Part shown: positions 1-5,203 of the stretch, piece after piece
How the letters are laid out: every line of letters begins with the position of its first letter
Numbering within the stretch: position 1 is the stretch's first letter
From: Anaerolineales bacterium
Lineage (GTDB): Bacteria; Chloroflexota; Anaerolineae; Anaerolineales; Villigracilaceae
DNA: 5,448 nucleotides
NCBI GenBank assembly: GCA_015489255.1
Contig: WGAD01000275.1
Coordinates: 1-5,448, forward strand
Direction of reading: 5' to 3'
The notes under the pieces: generated by a model
The model's database searches: none
What the model was told of the DNA's origin: nothing
The model's input: only the letters and a program-made list of their open reading frames with translations
Made by a program: the position numbers and the translations under genes

Positions 1-2
1 CC

Positions 3-695
3 GCTGACCTGCGCGACCTCTTGCGCGAGGAACTGCGTCGGCGCCTGGACGAACCGCCGGTCCTGGCTTTTACCTCCCGCCCGTACGTGATCCTGGTGGT
101 GGGCGTCAACGGCTCTGGCAAGACGACCACAATCGCCAAACTGGCAAAACGTTTCCAGGAGGAGGGGCGCCAGGTGTTGCTCGGCGCCGCCGATACGTTC
201 CGCGCTGCCGCCATCGACCAGTTGCAGATCTGGGGAGACCGCCTGGGCGTGGAAGTCATCAGCGGTCAGCAAGAAGGCGACCCCGGGGCAGTGGCCTACA
301 ACACCGTGCAAGCCGCCCAGGCGCGCGGCGCCGATATCGTCCTGATTGATACGGCGGGCCGCTTGCACACCCGTTTCAACCTGATGGAAGAGCTGAAAAA
401 AGTGCATCGGGTGACGGGCAAGGCGCTGCCGGGCGCGCCGCACGATGTCTGGCTGGTGTTAGATGCCACCACCGGGCAAAACGCTATCCACCAGGCACGG
501 GCCTTCAAAGAGGCCGTGCGCGTGACCGGCGTCATCCTGACCAAGCTGGATTCTTCCGCCCGCGGCGGCATGGCCTTTGCCATCCAGCGCACGCTGGGGC
601 TGCCGATCCTCTTTGCCGGGCTGGGCGAAACAGCCGACGATCTGCAACCTTTTGACCCCGATGCCTTTATTCGCGGCATTCTGGGAGAGGAGTAA
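3..695 (+). CDS. ftsY: FtsY, signal recognition particle receptor GTPase (5' end missing)
   Basis: FtsY is the membrane-associated SRP receptor. It forms a GTP-dependent complex with Ffh so that ribosomes making membrane proteins are handed to the Sec translocon. The window holds the last 230 residues, open from the first complete codon at 3 with no start in view, so most of the N (four-helix) domain lies upstream. The G domain is complete: P-loop [10 protein letters not shown] (102-131), DTFRAAA (from 192), DTAGR (348-362), TKLD (540-551) and a GLGE loop near the end. [13 protein letters not shown] after DTAGR and LDATTGQNA are the FtsY versions of these segments; Ffh differs there and also has a methionine-rich M domain, absent here because the protein stops right after [11 protein letters not shown]. 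The TTG at 21 is not a credible start, since the frame is open upstream and a start there would remove the N domain. The next gene, prfB, begins 6 bases after the stop. Confidence 0.96.
   Translation, partial: ADLRDLLREELRRRLDEPPVLAFTSRPYVILVVGVNGSGKTTTIAKLAKRFQEEGRQVLLGAADTFRAAAIDQLQIWGDRLGVEVISGQQEGDPGAVAYNTVQAAQARGADIVLIDTAGRLHTRFNLMEELKKVHRVTGKALPGAPHDVWLVLDATTGQNAIHQARAFKEAVRVTGVILTKLDSSARGGMAFAIQRTLGLPILFAGLGETADDLQPFDPDAFIRGILGEE
688..692 (+). promoter_or_regulatory. Ribosome binding site of prfB inside the ftsY stop region
   Basis: AGGAG lies 9 bases before the ATG at 702 and overlaps the last codons of ftsY (GAG GAG TAA). This spacing supports the ATG at 702 as the prfB start and suggests that ribosomes finishing ftsY help start prfB. 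The coupling is inference. Confidence 0.8.
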
Positions 696-701
696 ACGCT
701 C

Positions 702-1785
702 ATGGAAGACCTGATTTCCCGATTGAACAAACTCAATGCCCTGATTTCCGATCTACTGGTGCGTCTTTGACATCGCTCAAAAAGAGCAAACCCTGGAAAA
801 ACTAGAAAAAGAGATCAACGCCCCCGGATTTTGGGATGACGTCCAGCGCGCGCGTCAGGTGAGCAAACAGGCCGCAGATTTGCGGGCAGAGATTAACGCT
901 TGGCGAGGGTTTCAACAACGCGTGGCCGATGCCCTGGAACTGGCGCAAATGGAAGACGAATCTTTGCGCGAGGAACTGACCGCCGAGGTGGAAGCGCTGG
1001 AAAAAGAAGGAGAACGCAAGGCATTTTATGCCATGTTATCGGGCCCGTACGATGCCGACGATGCCATTCTGGCGATTCACGCCGGGGCCGGCGGCACCGA
1101 CAGCCAGGACTGGGCCGAGATGCTGATGCGCATGTACCTGCGTTGGGCGGAAAAGCATGGCTACCAGACGGAGATCCTCGATATGACCGAGGGCGAAGAA
1201 GCCGGCATCAAATCGGTGACCATCGCTGTCAACGGGCGCTATGCTTACGGTTACCTGCGGGCCGAAAAGGGCGTGCACCGCCTGGTGCGTTTGTCGCCTT
1301 TCGATTCGGCGCACCGCCGGCACACCTCGTTTGCGCTGGTCGAAGTCTTGCCGCAGATAGCCACCGACAGCCCGGAGGTGGAAATCAACCCCGCCGATTT
1401 GAAGATCGACGTGTACAAATCCGCTGGGGCAGGTGGACAAAACGTACAAAAGAACGCCACGGCGGTGCGCATCACGCACTTGCCCACGGGCATTGTCGTC
1501 TCTTGCCAAAACGAGCGTTCGCAGCTGCAAAACCGCGAAAATGCCTTGCGCGTGCTCAAGGCGCGCTTGCTGGAACTGAAGTTGCAGGAACAGGCCGAGA
1601 AGATCTCCGAACTGAAGGGAGAATATACCAAAGCGGAGTGGGGCAGCCAGATCCGCTCCTATGTGCTTCACCCATACCAGATGGTCAAAGATCATCGTAC
1701 CGGGTACGAGGTGGGCAACACCCAGGCAGTGCTGGACGGCGATTTGGACGGCTTCATGGAAGCCTATTTGCGTCAGGCCGATTGA
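702..1785 (+). CDS. prfB: Peptide chain release factor 2, with programmed +1 frameshift
   Basis: RF2 reads UAA and UGA stop codons in the ribosomal A site and triggers peptide release. The gene lies in two frames: 702-767 gives 22 codons ending in CTT, then an in-frame TGA (768-770); slipping forward one base continues at GAC 769 and runs to TGA 1783-1785. The joined product is 360 residues, close to the usual 365 or so. The join is seamless: DLLVRL is followed by DIAQKEQTLEKLEKEINAPGFWDD, the typical RF2 N-terminal region. Other marks are the SPF tripeptide that reads the stop codon (about residues 198-200), which identifies RF2 and not RF1, and the GGQ catalytic loop (about 244-246) followed by NVQKNATAVRITH. 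The residue matching E. coli position 246 is Ser (about 240). From family knowledge, high RF2 terminates at the internal UGA and low RF2 favours the shift, so the gene regulates itself. The GTG at 859 is not the real start; using it would delete the first 52 residues. It lies 6 bases after ftsY. Confidence 0.95.
758..771 (+). promoter_or_regulatory. prfB programmed +1 frameshift signal
   Basis: The slippery sequence CTT TGA C is at 765-771. A Shine-Dalgarno-like GGTG (758-761) sits exactly 3 bases before CTT, the same spacing as the AGGGGG element in E. coli prfB. GGTG can pair with the 3' end of 16S rRNA (anti-SD CACC), though it is weaker than the E. coli element. The C after TGA is the poor termination context expected here. 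Peptidyl-tRNA on CUU slips to UUU, and GAC becomes the next codon. Confidence 0.93.
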
Positions 1786-1800
1786 AACCCTTGCAAGATC

Positions 1801-1832
1801 AAAAGCCCCCCGCCAAACAGCGGGGGGCTTTT
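1801..1832. terminator. Bidirectional terminator between prfB and the S1-like gene
   Basis: A perfect 13-bp stem (1801-1813 with 1820-1832) encloses a 6-base loop, CAAACA. The inner part is almost all G-C (GCCCCCCGC), and the outer four pairs are A-T, so a transcript from either side ends the hairpin in UUUU. It lies 15 bases after the prfB stop and 48 bases beyond the stop of the convergent S1-like gene, so it can serve both. Confidence 0.92.
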
Positions 1833-1880
1833 CAGAGATCGCACACGAACCAACCGTGCGCAGGACTTCCTGTGCGAGAG

Positions 1881-2618
1881 CTAAGCGCCGTTCTTGCGGG
1901 CTTTGGCGCGCTCCAGGGCCTGTTGCCAGGCGATCTGCATGGCGGTCAGTTCGGGTTCTTTCTCCTCGTCTTCGAAGCTAGAAATGTTGATCTTCTTGCT
2001 GCGGCGGTTCTTGGAGCCGCCTTTCTTGCCGCGCCGCTGTCGTTTGCTGGGCAGGGCCACGCCATCGCCGCTCATATCCATCATTGGGGCGGTGTCTTGT
2101 TCTTCTTGCAAGGGGGCCGGCTGAAGGGCTTTCAAACTCAGGCGAATCTGCTTCTTGCGACGGTTGACTTCCAGCACCTTGGCTTCCACCTCATCGCCGA
2201 TCTTCAAAACTTCGTCGGGGGTGCGCACATAGCCGTGGGCAATTTCGCTGACGTGCACCATGCCGGGGCGTTCTGCGCCGATCTCGATGAAAGCGCCGTA
2301 GGGTTCCATCCGCACAACTGTGCCCTTGACCACCATATCCGCTTTGATTTCGCGCCATTCGAGCGGCAGGGGTTCGATCATGGTCAGTTCAATCCGGTCT
2401 TTTTTCACCTGGCGCACCCACACATCCACTTCGTCACCCACGTTGACGACGTCTTCGGTGCGGTTGACGGGTTCTTTGCGCAGGTGGGAAATGTGCACCA
2501 CGCCCGGAAGCGAAAGGCCGATGTCCACAATCGCGCCGGCGATGGTGGTGCGGATCACCTTTCCTTTGAAATGCTGTTTCCGCTGAATGTCTTGCACGGA
2601 ATTGGTGGTCGTGTCCAT
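1881..2618 (-). CDS. S1 RNA-binding domain protein (two S1 domains, basic C-terminal tail)
   Basis: A 245-residue protein with two S1 (OB-fold) domains, at about residues 16-82 (FKGKVIRTTIAGAIVDIG, LPGVVHISHL, VGDEVDVWV) and 94-165 (VVKGTVVRMEPYGAFIEIG, RPGMVHVSEI, IGDEVEAKVLEV, RLSLKAL). A likely disordered linker, a strongly basic stretch (about 192-209, many Lys and Arg), an acidic patch (FEDEEKE) and a short helix-like end follow. S1 domains bind single-stranded RNA; such proteins are often annotated as ribosomal protein S1, but the classic form has four to six domains, so this is a short relative that may aid mRNA binding or RNA turnover. The ATG at 2618 is chosen because AGGAG lies 8 bases upstream; the in-frame ATG at 2693 would overlap the promoter. 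It is a single-gene unit ending at the shared terminator with prfB. The fold is certain; the exact role is not. Confidence 0.9.
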   Translation of the reverse strand: MDTTTNSVQDIQRKQHFKGKVIRTTIAGAIVDIGLSLPGVVHISHLRKEPVNRTEDVVNVGDEVDVWVRQVKKDRIELTMIEPLPLEWREIKADMVVKGTVVRMEPYGAFIEIGAERPGMVHVSEIAHGYVRTPDEVLKIGDEVEAKVLEVNRRKKQIRLSLKALQPAPLQEEQDTAPMMDMSGDGVALPSKRQRRGKKGGSKNRRSKKINISSFEDEEKEPELTAMQIAWQQALERAKARKNGA

Positions 2619-2626
2619 ATGCTGAT

Positions 2627-2631
2627 CTCCT
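2627..2631 (-). promoter_or_regulatory. Ribosome binding site of the S1-like gene
   Basis: AGGAG on the minus strand, 8 bases before ATG 2618. It decides the start against the longer in-frame option at 2693, which begins within the -35 box. Confidence 0.85.
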
Positions 2632-2664
2632 GTTCTGGTGTCTTTGAATTTATGCCGAAAGCTG

Positions 2665-2693
2665 ATTATATCCACCGTGTGGAAGCCTGTCAA
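2665..2693 (-). promoter_or_regulatory. Perfect consensus sigma-70 promoter of the S1-like gene
   Basis: On the minus strand, TTGACA (2688-2693) and TATAAT (2665-2670) are separated by exactly 17 bases (2671-2687). All 12 consensus positions match. Transcription should begin near 2655-2659, giving a leader of about 40 bases that contains the AGGAG site. Confidence 0.9.
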
Positions 2694-2757
2694 TCAACCT
2701 GCGGCGGGTCGATGATTTAGTGTGCCGTCCACGGCTGGTCGGTCTGGCGAGGACGGC

Positions 2758-2788
2758 AAAGAAAACGCCGGTTCCGTTTTGAACCGGC
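2758..2788 (-). terminator. Rho-independent terminator of tRNA-Thr
   Basis: On the minus strand an 8-bp perfect stem GCCGGTTC/GAACCGGC (2781-2788 with 2767-2774) with loop AAAACG is followed by GTTTTCTTT (2766-2758). It begins 7 bases after the tRNA discriminator base, so the transcript is probably a single tRNA. Confidence 0.88.
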
Positions 2789-2795
2789 CTCGGTG

Positions 2796-2868
2796 AGCCA
2801 CCGAAGGGATTTGAACCCTTGACCTGACGATTACGAATCGCCTGCTCTGCCAGCTGAGCTACGGTGGC
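2796..2868 (-). tRNA. tRNA-Thr, anticodon CGT
   Basis: A 73-base cloverleaf on the minus strand. The acceptor stem is GCCACCG with CGGTGGC (7 pairs), the D stem GCTC/GAGC, the anticodon stem GGCGA/TCGTC (one G-U pair) with loop TTCGTAA, and the T arm AAGGG-TTCAAAT-CCCTT. The anticodon CGT (plus-strand 2833-2835) reads ACG threonine codons. The discriminator base is U, and CAC follows in the DNA, so CCA is not encoded and must be added by the CCA-adding enzyme. It has its own promoter and terminator. Confidence 0.95.
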
Positions 2869-2880
2869 GTTGGCGGCGCG

Positions 2881-2909
2881 ATTATACAGTATAACCGGCA
2901 AAAGCGCAA
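2881..2909 (-). promoter_or_regulatory. Promoter of tRNA-Thr
   Basis: On the minus strand, TTGCGC (2904-2909, half matching the -35 consensus) and a perfect TATAAT (2881-2886) are 17 bases apart. Transcription would start near 2874, about 6 bases before the mature 5' end. The bases between the -10 box and the start are all G or C (CGCGCC), as is common for stable RNA promoters. Confidence 0.75.
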
Positions 2910-2956
2910 GACTTTCTCCACCCGTTTTTTGCGGACGCCAGCGGCGGCTAGGCCCT

Positions 2957-2965
2957 TGATATAAT
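2957..2965 (+). promoter_or_regulatory. Extended -10 promoter of the glycosyltransferase
   Basis: TGATATAAT at 2957-2965 is a perfect extended -10 element (TGn plus TATAAT). No good -35 box is found at 16 to 18 bases upstream, as is usual for this promoter class. The start would fall near 2971, giving a leader of about 20 bases. The in-frame ATG at 2964 overlaps the -10 box and cannot be in the transcript. Confidence 0.75.
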
Positions 2966-2990
2966 GAGGCATTCTTTGTGCGGAGACACT

Positions 2991-4250
2991 ATGCGGATTG
3001 CCATGCTGTCTTATCATACCTGTCCGCTGGCTACGTTGGGAGGCAAAAACACCGGCGGCATGAACGTCTATGTGCGCGACCTGACGCGGCAATTGGGGGC
3101 GCTGGGCGTGCGGGTGGATGTCTTCACTCGTTCAGAGGATGAGCATGTGCCCCACGTTTTGCATGATTTGGGCTACGGCAATCGCGTCGTTCACATCCCC
3201 GCAGGGCCGGAGCGCCCTTTGCCCAAACGAACCCTGGCAACCTACATCCCCGATTTTGTGCACCAGGTGCAAAATTTTGCCGCCCGCAAGGGGATACGTT
3301 ACGATCTGATACACAGCCATTATTGGATGTCTGGCCTGGCGGCTGGCACACTGGCTTCTCATTGGGGCGGTGCGCCGGTTGTGCATATGTTTCACACGCT
3401 GGGAGAGATGAAGCGGCGCATCGGTCGCAGTGCGGAAGAGCGCGAGGGAGAGTACCGTCTGCGTGGAGAACGTCAGGTGTTGGCGCTGGCGGATAAAGTG
3501 GTGGCAGCCACCCTGGCCGAAAGGGTGCAACTGCGCTGGTTGTACGATGCGCCGGAAGAAAAACTGGTGGTCATTCCGCCGGGGGTGGATACCAGCCGTT
3601 TTTACCCCATCCCAAAAGATGAAGCCCGCGCCTACCTGGGAATGCATCAGGAAGACCAGGTGGTGTTGTTCGTGGGCCGGATCGAGCCGCTCAAAGGGCT
3701 GGATACCCTGCTGGAAACCATGGCGGGATTGCAGAGCGGCCAAATACAAGGGCAGCGCCCCTTGTATTTAATGGTTATCGGCGGGGAGCCGGAGGCCTCG
3801 CCAGAAGCCATGAGCGCGGAAATGCACCGCCTGCAAGCGCTTTGCGATCGGTTGTGCCTCAACCGGATGGTGCTCTTTTTGGGCAAGCGCAGCCAGGACA
3901 CCCTACCCTATTATTACTCAGCAGCCGATGTGTTGGTGATGCCTTCGCACTACGAATCCTTTGGTATGGTCGCGCTGGAAGCGATGGCTTGCGGTACGCC
4001 GGTTATTGCCAGCCATGTGGGAGGATTGGCCTTTCTCGTGCAAGAAGGCCGCACGGGGTTCACGGTTCCTTCGGGAGATGCGCGCGCCCTCGGCGCCCGG
4101 CTGCGTCAATTGTTGACAGATGACGCTCTGCGGGAGCGAATGGGCGCTCAAGCAGCGACTTACGCCTGCGGCTACGATTGGGCCTTGATCGCCCGCCGAA
4201 TGACAGCGCTTTACGAAGAAGTGTTGCAACGCAAAAAAACGCCGGTTTAG
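2991..4250 (+). CDS. GT4-family glycosyltransferase, MshA / sucrose-phosphate synthase type
   Basis: A 419-residue retaining glycosyltransferase with the GT-B fold (two Rossmann domains) that should move a sugar from a nucleotide donor to an acceptor in the cytoplasm. The N-terminal domain shows GGKNTGGMNVYVRDL (residues 17-31), LIHSHYWMSG (106-115) and HMFHTLGEMK (132-141). The C-terminal domain shows IPPGVDTSRFYP, VGRIEPLKG (228-236, with the conserved Arg230 and Lys235) and the E-x7-E motif SHYESFGMVALEAMACGTPV (Glu322, Glu330). These closely resemble actinobacterial MshA (inositol-phosphate GlcNAc transferase); Lys79, Tyr111 and Thr136 fall near MshA phosphate-binding positions as I recall them. 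Sucrose-phosphate synthase-like enzymes share most of these motifs, so the substrate is open. GGAG lies 5 bases before ATG 2991. There is no signal peptide or membrane segment, and no pathway partner nearby. An 11-bp palindrome lies inside the gene at 3742-3769. The stop overlaps that of the convergent NYN gene. Confidence 0.9.
   Translation: MRIAMLSYHTCPLATLGGKNTGGMNVYVRDLTRQLGALGVRVDVFTRSEDEHVPHVLHDLGYGNRVVHIPAGPERPLPKRTLATYIPDFVHQVQNFAARKGIRYDLIHSHYWMSGLAAGTLASHWGGAPVVHMFHTLGEMKRRIGRSAEEREGEYRLRGERQVLALADKVVAATLAERVQLRWLYDAPEEKLVVIPPGVDTSRFYPIPKDEARAYLGMHQEDQVVLFVGRIEPLKGLDTLLETMAGLQSGQIQGQRPLYLMVIGGEPEASPEAMSAEMHRLQALCDRLCLNRMVLFLGKRSQDTLPYYYSAADVLVMPSHYESFGMVALEAMACGTPVIASHVGGLAFLVQEGRTGFTVPSGDARALGARLRQLLTDDALRERMGAQAATYACGYDWALIARRMTALYEEVLQRKKTPV
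3742..3769 (+). repeat. Perfect 11-bp inverted repeat inside the glycosyltransferase gene
   Basis: AAATACAAGGG (3742-3752) is the exact reverse complement of CCCTTGTATTT (3759-3769), with a 6-base loop, CAGCGC. It encodes the segment IQGQRPLYL, between the VGRIEPLKG motif and the LMVIGG strand. A stem this long could fold in the mRNA. No function is known to me. Confidence 0.8.
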
Positions 4251-5035
4251 CCCCCTTCTCCATTGTCTTTCATGTGCACCTCAAAGAGGGTAGAGCCGCT
4301 GATTTCGCGGGTGCGCAGTTCAAACCATTGGTGATAATGCCGCAGCAAGCGGGACAATTGCTTATGCCCATAAGAACGCGGATCGAAACCCGGGTCGAGC
4401 TGATAGAGCGCGTTGCCGATGGCTGAAAGCGACGCCCAGCCATCTTCACGGACGGCCATTTCGTAAGCCTGCCGCAGCAAGGGAATGGGTTCGGGGTCTT
4501 TTTTGCGGTGGCGGCGCTGACTGCGGCGTTTGTGGGCACGCCGATCGCTTTTGTTGCTTCCCTCACCGTTTTCTTCCAGATCTTCCAGCAGCAGGTTTTC
4601 CGTATAAACGAAGACATCGCAAGCGTTGACGAAAGCTTTGGGCGTATCTTTGCGGCCAATGCCCATGACGAAAATGCCCGATTCACGGATGCGGGTTGCC
4701 AGGCGGGTGTAGTCGCTGTCGCTGGAAACCAGGCAAAACCCGTCCACCACGCCGCTGTGCAGCAGATCCATGGCATCGATAATCATGGCGCTGTCGGTGG
4801 CGTTTTTGCCGACGGTGTAACGAAATTGCTGAATGGGCTGGATGGCGTGATAGTTGAGCACCTCTTTCCATTGGTTCATGTTAGAGGTGGTCCAATCGCC
4901 ATAAATGCGCCGCACGGTGAGCTGCCCGTATTTGCCAGCTTCTACCAGCATTTGGGGCAACAGACGGGCGCGGGCGTTGTCGCCGTCAATGAGCAGGGCA
5001 ATTTTTCGGCGCGGCAAGCGTTCTTCTTCGTTCAT
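4247..5035 (-). CDS. NYN (PIN-like) domain protein with C-terminal OST-HTH/LOTUS domain
   Basis: A 262-residue protein. The N-terminal NYN/LabA-type PIN-like domain (about 10-150) carries the acidic residues of the family's metal site: IDGDNA (Asp17, Asp19, Asn20), NATDSAMIIDAMDLL (Asp81) and VSSDSDYTRL (Asp106, Asp108), and ends with ACDVFVYTENL. A very basic linker follows (about 164-179, DRRAHKRRSQRRHRKK), then an OST-HTH/LOTUS domain (about 183-256: LLRQAYEMAVREDGWASLSAIG, SYGHKQLSRLL, FEL). NYN domains are predicted or shown ribonucleases, and LOTUS domains bind RNA, so RNA cleavage or processing is likely; no target can be read from the sequence. The ATG at 5035 is chosen for AAGGAG 10 bases upstream and because the first conserved strand (KIALLIDGDN) begins soon after; an ATG at 5104 has no such site. 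The gene converges on the glycosyltransferase with overlapping stops and is divergent from the response regulator. I saw no convincing promoter for it. Confidence 0.92.
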   Translation of the reverse strand: MNEEERLPRRKIALLIDGDNARARLLPQMLVEAGKYGQLTVRRIYGDWTTSNMNQWKEVLNYHAIQPIQQFRYTVGKNATDSAMIIDAMDLLHSGVVDGFCLVSSDSDYTRLATRIRESGIFVMGIGRKDTPKAFVNACDVFVYTENLLLEDLEENGEGSNKSDRRAHKRRSQRRHRKKDPEPIPLLRQAYEMAVREDGWASLSAIGNALYQLDPGFDPRSYGHKQLSRLLRHYHQWFELRTREISGSTLFEVHMKDNGEGG

Positions 5036-5045
5036 GTGCCGGGGG

Positions 5046-5051
5046 CTCCTT
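5046..5051 (-). promoter_or_regulatory. Ribosome binding site of the NYN gene
   Basis: AAGGAG on the minus strand, 10 bases before ATG 5035. It supports this start over the in-frame ATG at 5104, which would add 23 residues unlike the family's N-terminus. Confidence 0.75.
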
Positions 5052-5112
5052 GTAATGGCGCGTGTAAGTTTTCTCTTGGCAGGCAGTCGAACATAAACCA
5101 TCATCAGTGATG

Positions 5113-5155
5113 TTTGTGCAGTTCGTCTTTATCAAATCTTCATGGTGTGCACAAA
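5113..5155. repeat. Inverted repeat between the NYN gene and the response regulator
   Basis: TTTGTGCA (5113-5120) and its exact reverse complement TGCACAAA (5148-5155) are separated by 27 bases. The right arm is part of a small palindrome, TGTGCACA (5146-5153). Just left of the first arm is another short palindrome, CATCA-G-TGATG (5102-5112). The arms lie upstream of the response regulator and could be paired protein-binding sites; this is inference. Confidence 0.55.
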
Positions 5156-5162
5156 TAGCGTT

Positions 5163-5168
5163 TATACT
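5163..5168 (+). promoter_or_regulatory. Candidate -10 box of the response regulator
   Basis: TATACT at 5163-5168 lies 35 bases before the ATG; TATAAC at 5174-5179 is an alternative. Neither has a good -35 box: TTCATG at 5139-5144 is half matching, 18 bases from TATACT. A promoter that needs an activator would look like this, but the evidence is thin. Confidence 0.35.
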
Positions 5169-5203
5169 TTGGTTATAACATACTTTCCAGACAGGGTAAC
5201 GCT

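Noticed and set aside
702..770. prfB as a pseudogene, or TGA read as an amino acid
   Set aside because: The protein frame changes by +1 exactly at CTTTGAC and the rest is intact, which is the known RF2 regulatory shift. Reading TGA as an amino acid would stay in the wrong frame, and TGA also ends prfB itself.
1857..1876. Small hairpin (GCGCAGG-ACTT-CCTGTGC) just beyond the S1-like stop
   Set aside because: The stem is short, includes a G-U pair and lacks a T tract; the main terminator at 1801-1832 explains transcript ending without it.
2616..2693. Longer start (ATG at 2693) for the S1-like gene
   Set aside because: The added codons cover the -35 and -10 boxes of a perfect promoter and have no ribosome binding site, whereas ATG 2618 has AGGAG at 8 bases.
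900..2720. A 606-codon plus-strand open frame
   Set aside because: It runs out of frame through prfB and then antisense through the S1-like gene, crosses a strong terminator, and its product has no domain-like features. It is an artefact of GC-rich codon use.
2964..2990. Longer start (ATG at 2964) for the glycosyltransferase
   Set aside because: This ATG overlaps the TATAAT box, and the family N-terminus MRIAMLSYH begins at 2991 after GGAG.
5036..5104. Longer start (ATG at 5104) for the NYN gene
   Set aside because: It has no ribosome binding site, adds a basic non-family extension and would cover the AAGGAG site used by ATG 5035.
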